Source of the DNA: Corbicula japonica
Taxonomy: Eukaryota; Mollusca; Bivalvia; Venerida; Cyrenidae
Reading direction: 5' to 3'
Assembly: GCA_038501625.1 (NCBI GenBank)
Contig: JAZAYU010000178.1
Coordinates: 1 to 64,000, forward strand
DNA length: 64,000 nucleotides
Of this stretch, positions 46,840-58,707 are shown in pieces. The position numbers and the translations under genes were made by a program. The notes under the pieces were generated by a model. It ran no database searches. It was not told the origin of the DNA and saw only the letters and a program-made list of their open reading frames with translations. Numbering within the stretch: the first letter of the stretch is position 1; each line of letters begins with the position of its first letter.

Positions 46840-48525
46840 CAAGCATGTTGTTCCCTGGGGGTCCACCTTGACGTTTTAGGCGACCACATACAGTATACCA
46901 TATATAAGCCCTCTAGTCCTTGCAGTTGGTAAAAAAATAATGATCTTTCACATTTTTTGCGTTTGGTTGCAACTGCAACACGAATTCAGCATGGAAGTGA
47001 AAATTTGTTATCGTTAATTAAGCCTTAATACAAAGAACATTGCTACAAAGTTGTGAGAGAATTGTATAAAAACATAATTAAATGCCACCTGCAAGGATTT
47101 CACCAATCTATAACTTGAGTTTTGTCCTTGAATCCAGCAAAACCGAAGAAGTCAAAATCAGTATCAAAAGTAATATTTACTCCCTTCATTAATCGGCAAA
47201 AAAAATTCTAAAAAATATAGGAATATACTTAAAAATATAGAAGGAATATAGGAGGTGTATCAGAATATAGGATTCTGATAAAAAATATAGGAGAAATATA
47301 GGAACATAGGAATCGGTTGACAGCCTGGCGTAAGGACATCGGATGATAATGCGATGACCACATCGACCACATGTTTCAGATCAACGTCCCACGCAAACAT
47401 TTTTCGATCATTTAATGTAAGTGGTGATAATATAGAAAATTAGGAACGATATTTTACTGCTAGTTGACTTAGCCAACATCAACTAACAGCGCTTTTAGAA
47501 ATTTTTAACTTTGAGAAGTGTACTCTATGTATTATTAATTATCACGATCTATTACCAATGCAATGCAGTAATAAAATGGGGAGTACGAAATTGCCCGTGC
47601 TAGGAAGAGGCAATAAAACACAAGCTTAACGGGCTAAATTTCTATAAATAATTATGAATATGAATTATGAATTCGAGGTTATCAGGATGCAAACACATTG
47701 CATATTTTCCATTTTTTGTAACTGGTATTATCTTGTATTCAATCTGGCAGTTGCACCACTGTTAAATGGAATTCTTAGCATACCACTTATTGTAATAAAA
47801 TGTCAGGAACGGTTCTTGCCAATTCTAGTTAGAAAAAAAAAACAAACAAAGTCAAAACGACTTTCCAACGACGTAATGATGCATTTTATGTCAAATTCTC
47901 TCTATATAATATTCTTGAAAGGTAATTAACAGCCTATCGTCAAAAGGATATTTCGTTTAAAACAAAGCAATAAAAAGAAATCTTATTTGAAGTAGAAAAA
48001 ACTGGCTTTAAACCGATAGTGATTAAAAATCATTTTACCTGTCAGTCGAATGCCAACAGGATTTAGAAACCAAAAACCAATAACTTACAACAGTAAAGGA
48101 ATATTACAAAATTTTAATTTTCTCACAGACTCATTTTATACTTAATCTTTCTGAATTAACGTTGTTCATTGAAATATTATTGCAATAGAACAAAATAATA
48201 AATTGTTCATAAAATTATTATTTATAAATAAACCGATTCCACTATATTTCTACGTAAATAACTTAAACTTTTGTTTAAACGCATCGTCCCCGCATCCGGA
48301 AAAAGTTGTTATGCAACCAGGTTTCTTAAACCAACTATAGATGGATACATTTCTTATTGTAGCATAAATATTTTCATGTCTATTCATACATAATAATTGA
48401 AGAAAAAATGCCAACAGCTTGTTTTCAAAATTTCGACATATGTCATTGTTTCGATTTAATACTTTTCATAGAATCTGCTGTATTATTTTAGTGATTATTG
48501 GTACACTTACTAAAATATGTATTAT
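46840..48525. other. Gene-free interval; AATATAGGA-rich patch
   Basis: At 47205-47310 the words AATATAGGA, AATATAGAAGGAATATAGGA and similar recur seven or so times, a degenerate short tandem repeat. The 91-codon frame at 47654-47929 has hydrophobic stretches but no recognised family or splice context, so it is not called. An R1 5' fragment lies at 48530-48605. Confidence 0.45.
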
Positions 48526-48649
48526 GCATTTCAGGAAAAGTCACATTAAACAAAAACACAGCCTCCACACATAGTCAAAAAGTAAAGAGAAAAGCATGCG
48601 TGAGCATAACATTATGATCATTTTCGAAAAATACATCATAAACATTTAA

Positions 48650-49573
48650 AACAAGAAATATCTTTAAAAAAGATAAATGGCGTTGATGGAAAAGATTTAT
48701 ATATACATGTATATAAGAAAGAAAGAAATACAGAGAGGCAAAGCAGACACAGTTTAGTTATTTTATTTTATTTGTTATAGCTGTTGACGAACCCTCCCTG
48801 CCTTCTTAGTATGACTTAGAGATTAAGCGACCGAATCATGACAACTCATAAATTCATTGAAAGTGTCTTTCAAAAAAAAATGTTGAAGCTGTTGCAACAA
48901 TTTCATACAGTGATAACAAGTCGATTAAAGAAGCAAACTATTCAGTTTCAATAAAATACCTCGTGTAGAGTGAGAATTCATGATGAATAAATGTCCTTGA
49001 AATTTAATAAATATAAATAATAACGGCCTGTTACAAGAGCTAAATCTACCAACTTTTACGTATATTAAGTTTAAAAAAAGTGTCCGTCCTGAGTATTGAA
49101 CCCGGGGCCTCCGCTTGAGAGGCGAGAGTGTTAGCCACTACACTATAATGAACTTGTCTTACGAACTTGAAATTAACAATCAGTATCAACGGAACTAGAA
49201 AGGAACCAGTAAGAACACTTCTCTGTGTATTGTATGCAAGTGACACCCAAGAATATTCCATATAATATTATATTTAAGCCATCAATATTGACTTAACTGG
49301 TTACTTAAATCGTAAATATGTTTTTCCTCCAATACAACACCCACTAACAACCAATCTAATTAATCTATTTGATTTTTCCGCTGCATAATAATAAAATCCC
49401 ACTAGATACCTCTCCAGCCTGCTAGATGCCTCTCTGGTGTAAATAGCTACCAATCGATATAGTTTATTTCATTTTCCCTCTGCATAATAAGAGAATACGA
49501 GTATTATTTACAACATTTCATTGGTCGAAAAACTAGGTCAAAAGTGAGCTTAGACAGCTAACGCCGAAAAAAA
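48650..49573 (+). repeat. ~0.9-kb dispersed repeat with tRNA-Glu-like segment, copy C
   Basis: Same family and orientation as copy A: AATATCTTTAAAAAAGATAA at the start and GACAGCTAACGCCGAAAAAA at the end. Contains local insertions, for example a second GATACCTCTCCAGCCTGC/GATGCCTCTCTGG patch near 49400. Confidence 0.65.
49081..49152 (-). tRNA. tRNA-Glu(CTC)-like pseudogene in repeat copy C
   Basis: On the - strand: box A TAGTGTAGTGG, anticodon loop CTCTCAA, T loop TTCAATA. The acceptor stem is unpaired and the T stem carries a change (CTCAG). A decayed relative of copies A and B. Confidence 0.45.
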
Positions 49574-49574
49574 G

Positions 49575-49810
49575 AGAACAAGAGATTTTACCGCCTTGGA
49601 AATGTCAACAGCAAATCATTGTTCTATTTGAAGTGGGAGTTGAGGGGGGTGGGGTGGGGGGGGGGGGTGTTTAACCATGTTCAAGGTTGCACAAATCTCA
49701 CACCTAACTTGCCCATATATTTTAGCATATGAACAAAAGAGTACAAATTGCTTCGGTGCATTATCTCCAACCACCCATTAATTCGACAATGTTACCATAC
49801 AAAAGGACAG
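49575..49810 (+). repeat. R1 fragment with G-run
   Basis: R1 core text (TTTTACCGCCTTGGAAATGT, CTCACACCTAACTTGCCC, TTATCTCCAACCACCC), interrupted by a guanine-rich stretch at 49632-49667 (GGGGTGGGGTGG then nine or more G). Lies directly after repeat copy C. Confidence 0.55.
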
Positions 49811-50737
49811 CAAAATATAAAGTTTAGAAGCATATGACATTGTTTGGCGAAATTTGCACATAATCGATAACCTTATTTAGACTTAACCACCTGAAGGTTG
49901 TCTTCATTGAGTCTATTAACTTCTGAAAAAATATGGATTTTGCCCAAATGCATGACAGTAAATTGATTTGTTTAAAAGCTTGTTTTTAGCATAAAAGAAA
50001 AAAAATAAAGAAGTGAGCGCTTATGCAAATTTATCTATGAAAAACACGCGGTTATGCAAAAATAGACCAGACAAGTCAAGCAGACATCATTAATTCCCGC
50101 ATCTAGTGTTAGGAATCCCTTAAAAATTTACACAAAGCTTGTCAATTTTAAGAAAATTTGATTTTTTATTGAAATATTTGTCACAATCTTAAATATTATT
50201 AATTGAAATTATTTTAACTTAAAGCTTCGATTTTGTTTTTTTTTCGACCGTTTCTCTAAGGGACCAATGTAGCAACTTATGGCAGGAAATTCCGGAAGAT
50301 GCCTCCGTGTTATGCTAAGCATCTAATTATTTACATTATGTCGTCTGGTGCATTGTTATTTTTGTTCCAGTGTCGGTATGGAAAACTCGTTTGTCTGCAA
50401 AAAATAATTTCAAAAACAAACTCTATGACAACAAAGCTAAACTATGTCAATTATAAAATCTTGCGCTTCTATCCTTTGAGCTGCCACTGAGGAATAATCC
50501 ATCTTTAATCATTACCACGAGAATGTAAAAATGCAAAACAGAATTTTATTCCTGTTCTTTTTCAAAGGTTTCTGTTTCACTATTACTAAGCAGAAAAATA
50601 TTATCGTTATTTGATTTATTCATTTAAAATTCATTACGACATTACAATTATTGTATGTTAAAACTGCTATTTTTGGTCTTTTATCAATACATAAATTTAA
50701 ATTTTTAATCTATAAAAACGAACTGGCAACTCATTAA

Positions 50738-50850
50738 AGCTGCAGTGGGATAACAAGAATCGATAACGTTTATGTTTACTTGTTATCACTGAAAGTGTTG
50801 GTTACTTGGTAGACAACCCTTGCTGTGGTGTACCGTTGAGAATGCTTATT
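50738..50850 (+). promoter_or_regulatory. Diverged proximal promoter of C1q unit 4
   Basis: AAAGCTGCAGTGGGATAACA, GATAACGTTTATGTTTAC, TGCTGTGGTGTACCGTTGAG match the promoter block of units 2, 3 and 5. The TATA position reads AATGCTTATTGC, so the TATA-like box is lost or weakened. Confidence 0.55.
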
Positions 50851-50921
50851 GCTCCATCTGATCAGTTTAAAGAAAGAGTTTGCCTTGTTAAATGTGAAAA
50901 TAACATATTTCGCTAGTCAAA

Positions 50922-53900
50922 ATGTACAGGAAAGCATACATTATTTTATCATCATTAATTTTAAAGGCGGTATTTGCTTTGGAACCGCAGTGTTCACCTT
51001 TCCATTACCAAGAACAAATGATCGAGAAAATGGTGAAGCTGGAAATACTCGTGCAGAAAATGGAAGATGACATGACAGTATTAAAACAACGAGTAATGAA
51101 TGAGTTAGAAAGTTTGGAAGAGGCAAAGAAGCTTTTAAAATCTGATTGTCAAACTGAAAAGACTTCAGTTAACAATGCTTTTCAGCAAGTTATGAATGAA
51201 AATGATGCTTTAATGAAAAATATTTCATCAACATTTCAACAAATGGTCGAAGCAGATAGTGATGAAATGAAGAAGCGTGCACAGGAGGTGGAGGCAATTA
51301 AAGGCATGTTCTTATTTAATGTTATTGTTCAGTAAATGATGGATAGATAAAATAACTCAAGTTTCGTTCTGGTTGCTTCGTAAGAACCTTATTGACTTTA
51401 CAAATAGTTAAAAACAACCGTAACTTTATCTTTAATACCAAACATTCTATTAGATATTTAAACCAATATTTATTATTATGATTTTATTATACAATTATTG
51501 CATTTCAGTGAGGTCGATATGGTGATTTATCGACCCGATGAAGCAATATTGACCGAGGGCGTATCGATAATGCTTCGACAGGTCGATAAATCACCATATT
51601 GACCGAAACTGAAATGCAACAACTGCTTTATTATTAAATTTTAATTATAAAATAATTCTAGTTTCCAAAATTTTCACATACCTTTGTGCCTGATCAATGT
51701 TGTTTTTTTTCCGTTTCGTTATTGCAACTGGCGACATTACTTTACCATGAAGCGTTGCCTGATATAATTATACAGTACAATACCCAAATATCATAAATTG
51801 AGCTAGTTATGTCTTCCGCCAACGTATTTCGTACCTAAGCTAATTCGCGCGTGAAATATTTCGCCCAGGTCAATATTTGATTTAGACTCCGCCTACTAGT
51901 CAATATCGAAATTTATCGCATATCATGTGATCACGTTTTATCCAAAATTTCCAACCAGTATGATTTAATAATAATATAATTTATTAATATATACTTCATC
52001 ATAAGTTTTATCACTAAATAGTAAATACTATCGTTTTGTTCTCTCCGTTTTGAAGTTAAAAAGTCAATAATTGTTAGACCTCGGTAAAAGATAAGTTACT
52101 GATAACAGTAGTGATATTTTTACCGCAGAAACGCAATATTTTATTTGCCATTGACGAAAAAGAAAAATATAAAAATCTCTCAAACAACACAATGCACCTC
52201 CATCAAACTTTGCACAAATAAATGCTATGAGTGTATGATTAATTTGCATACGTTAAGGGCTCGGCACACTCCTCCCAATCCTGTTCATCGATTAAAAGAA
52301 AATTATTAAAATCTCAATAATGGCAAAATGCCGTTCAATGAAACTTTGCGCAAATGAATGTTACTAATGTATCTTGATTTTGCATACAGTATGACACGTT
52401 AGAATAGTAAAGAAAACAAGCTAGACCTTAAAATTCCTTAAAATTCTATTTACATAAATTCACAAAAACTAAGCGAAACAAAACATAATTTTAAATTACT
52501 ACGTGAGTGCAATGTTACTGATAAAAAAAATTGTGTGTACTTTGTTAAAAACTTTCAACTACTAAAAGAGAAATCAGTGATTGTCATCCGTTTACGCAAC
52601 CAGGAAGCGACCAGTCAAACACACTTTTACTAATATCTCGTAAAGTTTACATATGTATGTCACGAGGACACAATAAATTGTTGTCAGTATCATATTACTC
52701 ATGAGGGCATTTAAAATGATGTTTTGTGTTGTTCAGTTTATGTGAATGTATGTAAATTGAAGTTGAGGGATTTTTTAGATCTCCATATTTTTCTTTACTG
52801 TTCTAACGTGTCTTACCATCTGCAAAACAAAGATACATTAATATTATACATTTGTGCAAAGTTTCATTTAACGGCATTTTGCCGTTATTGAGATTTTGAT
52901 AATTTTCTTTTTGAATAGGATTGGGAGGAATGTGGCGAGCCCTTAAGAAAAGTTAGAACAGTAGAGAAAAATAGTTATACCTAACAAACCCCTAAAATTC
53001 TATTTGCAAATTAGCACAAAAAGGAAGCAAAACAAAATAACAATTTAAATGTCAACATGCGTGTGATGATACTGATTACAATATCTAAGGTCCTTGAAAA
53101 TAACTATTAATTGTGAAGACAGAAATCAACATTTGTATTATTATGTCATCAATTTTCGCGACGAAGGTCAAACACTATTGGTGCCATGCAGTGATTGTAA
53201 CGTATATCAGGGCTATACAATCAACCTTTTTGGGGGGTTGTCCCGGCTAGCTCAGTTGGTTGCGTCGCAGGAATTGCAGGGCTAGGCGCTGTCGCTGTGA
53301 CGGTGCGGGTTCGCTCCCAGCTAAAGGCACTATTATTTTACAAATAACTCACATTTTATACATTTGTTAGACCTAAGGACCTTAGGTATCGTTATCAGTA
53401 ACTCATTACTCATCAAGACATTTTTAAATTGCTGTTTAGTGTTGCTTCGTTTTTGTGATAAATTGCAAATAGAATTTTGTTTTTTGGGTCAAACTATTTT
53501 TCTTTAATGTTCTAACCTTTCTTAGCGTAAGTAAATTAAACATATATTAATAACATTGGTTTGATGGAACTGCATTGTGCCGTTTGAGAGTTTTTTTATA
53601 TTTTTATTTTTTTGGCTATGGCAAAGTAATGGCGAAAGGCACCAAACCGTAAATGTTCATATAAAATAATTCAAATTTAGTAGCATGTAAAATAATATAC
53701 AAAGTCTATTAAATATAATGTGTCCCAATTCAGCCGCTATTGTAAATTATGTAAGATAAAGATCGCCTCTCAATTTTCATTTCATATCTACAGTGAATAA
53801 ACAAATTTCTATACTGAGAGATTATAATTTATATACTACATGTTGCAGACTTAGCGGTGACACCAGTAGTTGTCTTCTATGCTAAAGAGGTCACTAATAC

Positions 53901-54276
53901 AGCGCTTGTGGACGGAGTCACGTTTATATACAAGACTATTGTGTTGAATGATGGGAGTGGATACGACAACGCTACAGGAAGGTTTACAGCACCGTTTGGG
54001 GGAACCTACCTGTTCACTGTACAGTTTTGTATACCCACCTATGACTCCAGGAACTATGTTTATTACGCCGTTGTTTTAGATGGTATTGAAGTCAAAAGAG
54101 GTGTGTTCTACGACAATGACAATCCAAAATGCTACAATGCCGACGTAATTGTAATTGTCAAATCGGGTTCCCAGGTCTGGGTGACGTGTCCATCAGCATA
54201 TGGATCACTTAACCAAAATTCGAATTACTGGAACACATTCAGTGGTGTCCTTTTGCATAAAAAGAACAAAATATAG
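50922..54276 (+). CDS. Secreted C1q-domain protein, unit 4 (two exons, intact, GC-AG intron)
   Basis: Exon 1 is 50922-51303, exon 2 is 53849-54276. The lengths sum to a 269-residue frame with a phase-1 junction. Residues 1-19 (MYRKAYIILSSLILKAVFA) are the signal peptide, followed by LEPQCSPFHYQEQ. Residues ~32-127 form the longest coiled coil of the cluster (MVKLEILVQKMEDDM ... EMKKRAQEVEAIKG). The C1q domain spans ~132-264 ([50 protein letters not shown]). The donor is ATTAAAG|GCATGT where all paralogues have GT, implying a GC-AG intron. The usual stop TAG after LLHK is AAG here, adding KNKI before a new TAG. The intron carries a hairpin, nested TTAA elements and a tRNA-like sequence. Predicted role: oligomeric secreted lectin-like protein. 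Confidence 0.85.
51498..51620. repeat. Fold-back hairpin in intron of C1q unit 4
   Basis: Arms TTGCATTTCAGT...GGTGATTTATCGACC and GGTCGATAAATCACC...ACTGAAATGCAA pair over about 40 bases. The loop holds GATGAAGCAATATTGACCGA. AT-rich flanks extend the symmetry weakly. Confidence 0.7.
52253..52946. mobile_element. TTAA-flanked element with long inverted repeats, copy 2
   Basis: TTAA at 52253-52256 and 52943-52946. Ends GGGCTCGGCACACTCCTCCC and ATTGGGAGGAATGTGGCGAGCCC pair. The arms extend about 300 bases (AATGGCAAAATGCCGTTCAA / AACGGCATTTTGCCGTTATT). Same family as 26751-27458, non-coding. Confidence 0.8.
53241..53330 (+). repeat. tRNA-like sequence (SINE head or tRNA pseudogene)
   Basis: CGGCTAGCTCAGTTGGTTGC fits box A and GTGCGGGTTCGCTCCCAGCT fits box B, with about 55 bases between them. 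No cloverleaf with a proper anticodon arm was found. A matching box-B end lies on the - strand at 63137-63172 (AGCTGGGAGCGAACCCGCAC), so this is a repeated element. Confidence 0.5.
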
Positions 54277-54279
54277 AGT

Positions 54280-56230
54280 TTCCAAAGGATAACAAAATCG
54301 TGCTTATTTACAAATATTATTCAGATGTAGACATTTTTTATTATTTTAAAGAGTAATTGACATTTCAAATTTAAACAATTATCATTATAAATAGTTAACA
54401 TTACTTTTGTTTAAGTTTGCGGATGATTATTAACTTTTTTTCTTTTCCAGCAATGTAGTGCTTCTTCTTTCCTTGTTTCTTTGTTAGCTTCAGATAATTT
54501 ATTTTTTATCGAGAATATTATTTTGTACTCTAATGTATTACACATGTACAATCCCTTTGGAGCAACTTGATGAATAAGGACAAGGCGGCCGAAACTTATG
54601 TTGCCAAAACTTGTGGTCTGACCTTTTTTGTATATATCAGTAAATTTTAGAACTTCTCAACATATGTCTATGCAAATTTCACATTTTCAAAGACATCATT
54701 TTATAACATTTATGCAAACTTACAAAGAAAACTCTTTAAAAATAAAGAAAGTATATACAAATTTATCAAACCGTGTTAGCGGTCGGCGGCGGACGTAAAA
54801 AACAGCGCTACATTTTGGAATTCAACGACTAACCTTTCACACATTTCGAAGAGATGTCGTCATTTGTAGACGAGTAGTTCTAGTTTCGTGCTAATGAGTA
54901 AACATTAACTTATTATGAAAGTCGCAATGTTTAAAGAAGCAGCGGCGCTTCTTTCGATCATCCGATATTGTGCTTAAACCAAATTAAGGCCAATGGACAA
55001 TGGACACACTTAAAAATTAAAACAAGTGAAGAGACATGCTAATAATCTAGAGCTTCGGTAAACAAGCGACACAGAAAGTTTTCGCAAGATGAAAAGGAAT
55101 TATTACGTGGAATCAATCATTCCCGTTGCACGAAGGACCTCGCGCAGATAGACGTTTTATGATTTCCAGCTAATGGTTCGAAAATTTTAGAACTTTCAAC
55201 AAAGTGTTACATTTAAATATTTAATACTCAGGTGGACGGGCTCAGTTAGCGTACCGATAACGCAGAAGAGTACTTCAGGAAAGAATAATGGTATGCTGTG
55301 TTATCATTGTAATGACGTTGCGATGTGGGCTGCTGGTCGATAGCCTAAGATCGCCTTGTTAAATTATTAAAATTTCTTAATGATAAATGAATTCTTTATG
55401 AAATTTCGCATACAAGTTACCGATTGTCTTTAACAAATATGGAAATTGTATAGTCATGTGTGCTTTAGTTTTCTATTTACTTAGAAGTGTCAATTGAAGG
55501 TCACCTTGTTTTGACGTTTTGACTCAAAATCAGTTGGGGGTCAGTATAAAGTATCTATATACGAAATTTGATGTCTGCAGGACAAAGCATTCTTAGTGGT
55601 TGACCGGATACAAGTGTTTAGCTGAATGTCACTGTGACTTTAGACTCATAAAACTCCCCACACTCCGTCTTCATGTTTGATGCATGTAGGTTTATCCTTT
55701 TATTTTATTTATCAGGAAGTCCAAATGTTCATGGTCTGAAGGACCTATAAATAAGTACATTTTTGAGTTCATACATGTAGTTCAAGCAACTGCAGATACT
55801 TTCTTGATATTGTTTCTTCTTTACGTTGGAACAATAACCTTATTCACCTACATATTCAATTTATTTTCTAATTTGAAGTTCTACTAATAATGTTGTTATT
55901 GAGACAACAAATGGAAGTTTGATGGTAACAGATTGTCTTGCTATGAAGAAAACTTAATCCACATGCTAGGAGACTGACCTCATTTTTCTCCAAGTTTGCA
56001 TACCCCTTATATCAATTTCAATATTTTAGTATCTAAACTAGACGTAAGCATAGTTTTTGTTTTGTTTTGATAGACTAGAATCCTAGTTAGTCTATCCACC
56101 CAGAATTTACCAACAGCTACCAAGTTCTCTGCATAACAACCCTAGTTTTACTAGTCCAGTGCAATCATTTACAAAAGGCCATTACTCTGCTATACGTGTC
56201 GCGTATACCATTTTTATCACATGTTACAAC
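54280..56230. other. Gene-free interval after C1q unit 4
   Basis: No protein family recognised. 55490-55660 (AGGTCACCTTGTTTTGACG, GATGTCTGCAGGACAAAGCA, GTTGACCGGATACAAGTGTT, GTCACTGTGAC) resembles a dispersed bivalve repeat I recall only in outline. Confidence 0.4.
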
Positions 56231-56239
56231 TTACAAATA

Positions 56240-57530
56240 CACATATCAGGAAGAGTCAGGCCTCTCATTCTTCTTGATAGCACACATGAAGAGAGAAGTT
56301 TAAAATACGATTTATTTTAAAACCAACACACCACGAAAAAAGGGGTTGTCGCCGTGAAACTGTCAGTGGAAAAACATATTTGCTGCTACCTGTCCCTCAA
56401 AACGTGTACAATTTGGCCTTGATGTCCTTAATTTTAACCTAATACTTACTTGGCAATTTTGTATGCAAACACATGCAAGGAAAAAGGAAAGTGGAAGCTA
56501 TTCGTTTTGACACTGTAAAACCGGATAAGAACTTGATGACCTGTCCAAGACCAGAGGACCTAGAAATAAATAGAAAAGATGACGATAGCAGCAATAACAG
56601 AAATGAATCGAGCTCTTTTCCATGATTTTACCAGGAACATTTACAAACTGTTAAACTCCTTCATCGATCTGCATGATGCGTAGAAAATAATGAGCATTTT
56701 TTTATTGCCCATGACTAGGATCAATCAACAGGCTTATTTGAAAACACTTACAGGTGTTATACAATTATTCATTGTTGGCATTTTCGTGAGTTTTGACTGT
56801 GCGTGATAATATTCATGAATAAAATATACACAGGTGGTTGATTGAAATTTCGTTTTTGTAAAAAAGTGAAAAACAATGCAATATGCATATCAGGAATTGC
56901 CACATTCAGAAGACACAGTCTCCCTACACAGCCAAGAAGAAGAGAAAATGATAGCATGTTTAATAAAATGATCAGTTTCAAAACAGCCACCACAAACAAT
57001 TAACAAAAATGAGAACCCCAGGGGTTACCGTCTTCAAACGGTCAGAGACAAAACAATTTGCCACGAAGGTTTAAATCGGGTTTCTAGGGTGCACAAACCT
57101 CACACTTGCCCAAACAGGTTCACATATGAACAAACATTACAAGTTGTCTTGGTGAAATAACATTCATATCAGGAATAGCCACACTCAGACAACACAGCCT
57201 CACTAAAAGTGCTTAGTTGCATTTGGAACGTTCTATCAGTTGGGTACCGTTGCCAATTCTAGGTAAAGTGTATAACGGTTAAGACGGAATGTTTTGACGC
57301 AAATATTTCTGCGATCTCGACATCTCTAAAACCGATCTTGTTTAATAACTCTTAATAAATATGAAATTTTTTATCAAAAAAGAATTTTGCAAAACTCTTT
57401 CAGGCAAATCTGCTCTGAAGTGAGTGGATAAACGAAATAAAATAAAAATCATCAAAAAGATAAACATCAGCAAGCCGAGTGCTGCCATGCTTACGATAAC
57501 AGCATAAGGTTGTTAAAGAAATTTAACGTA
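56240..57530 (+). repeat. R1 and R2 repeat cluster
   Basis: 56240-56760 is a strongly diverged R1 copy (GGGTTGTCGCCGTGAAACTG, CCAAGACCAGAGGACC). 56870-57165 is a well-preserved 5' half of R1 (CACAGTCTCCCTACACAGCC, CACACTTGCCCAAACAGGTT). 57166-57210 restarts R1. 57210-57530 is R2 (GGAACGTTCTATCAGTTGGG, AAGACGGAATGTTTTGACGC). Confidence 0.6.
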
Positions 57531-57539
57531 TACAAATAG

Positions 57540-58550
57540 AATAATGCATATCAGGAAAGGCCACGTCTAGAAAACACAGCCTCTCTACACAGCAAAAAAT
57601 AAGAAAGGAACATAGAACATAGCTTTATTTTATGATTTATTTTAAACGGACACCACAACAATTAACGAATATGAGAAGAACCCGAGAGTTTGGCGTCTTG
57701 AAACGTTTGTTGTCAGCACATTTTGCCACTGAGGATAAAGATGATACACTGTCACCGTTCTTCCGAAAACAAAAATACACTGTCTTGTTTATTAGAGACA
57801 TAATTATAAATGGACAAGTTCTGTAAAAAGGTGAAATATGCATATCAGGAATCGCCACATTCAGAAAAAGCAGCCTCCCCACACAGTCAAGAAGAAGAGA
57901 GGGAGAGAGCATGGTTAATAAAATGATCAGTTTCAAAAGAGAAACTACTAACAATTAACAAAAATGAGAACCCGAGGGGGTACCGCCTTGGAACGGTCAG
58001 TGGCAAATCAAATTGCCACTAGGGGTTTAAACCAGGTTCTAGGGTGCACCAACCTCACATTTGCCCCAACAGGTTCTCATATTACAAAACAAATACAAGT
58101 TGTCTTGGTGAAACAACTCCAACCCACTAATTGGCTCAACAATGTTGCACGCAAAAGCACACAAACATATAAAACATAAGAATCTAATAGCATTGCAAAG
58201 CCAAAGAGCGGGTACTCAATGATCTTACCGAGACCAGAGCTCCTGGAGTAAAATCAGCAAGAACACGATGACAGGGATAAAAGAAACAAATCGAGCTTCT
58301 AGGTTCTTTTAAGAAAAGATTTCCCCATAAATCTTCATAAACTCTTAAACCCCTGCCACCGTCGTGCAACCAAAGAGGTAAGCATAATGATCAACTGTAG
58401 AAGGGTTAATCACCAGGCATGCAGAGCGCTGTAAAATATCATGTTGGTAACCTTTCTTTTTAAATTTACAGATGTTTTTTACGAATAACCGGGAGAAATT
58501 AACATTGCCCTTTATCTTCTTAAGTTTATAAATTAAATCTCCATAAAAAA
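57540..58550 (+). repeat. Two R1 copies in tandem; second near full-length
   Basis: A first start at 57545 (ATGCATATCAGGAAAGGCC) runs about 290 bases. A second start at 57833 (GAAATATGCATATCAGGAAT) then continues through all R1 hallmarks to about 58550. The second copy is very close to 9712-10396, with only scattered single-base differences in its 3' half, so both are relatively young. Confidence 0.75.
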
Positions 58551-58707
58551 CTGGCTGTGAAATACCTTGTTGCAATAGTGATTTTAAACTGCACTTGTAT
58601 TTATGAATTAGATCTGGGTATCGACAATAAAACTTGCAAAATGTTTTGATATCTATGAGGAAAGAAATCTAACAATTAACAAAGTGAGCGTACATGCATA
58701 TTAGAAT

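Larger units (their letters stand above)
52190..53590. repeat. Older TTAA-family element, host of a nested copy
   Basis: Outside the 52253-52946 element, the text CTTTGCACAAATAAATGCTA / TTGCATACG on the left resumes at GAAAAGTTAGAACAGTAGAG on the right. It ends with an inverted arm (CTAACCTTTCTTAGCGTAAG, ATTAATAACATTGGTTTGAT, GCATTGTGCCGTTTGAGAG) to about 53590. This is a diverged copy of the same long-inverted-repeat family. It also contains the tRNA-like sequence at 53241. Confidence 0.6.

Noticed and set aside
46679..46932. Overlapping 63-66-codon ORFs near the second MITE end
   Set aside because: They cross the MITE boundary and have no family resemblance.
47654..47929. 91-codon ORF with hydrophobic N-terminal half
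   Set aside because: No family, splice or conservation support. AT-rich sequence readily gives such frames.
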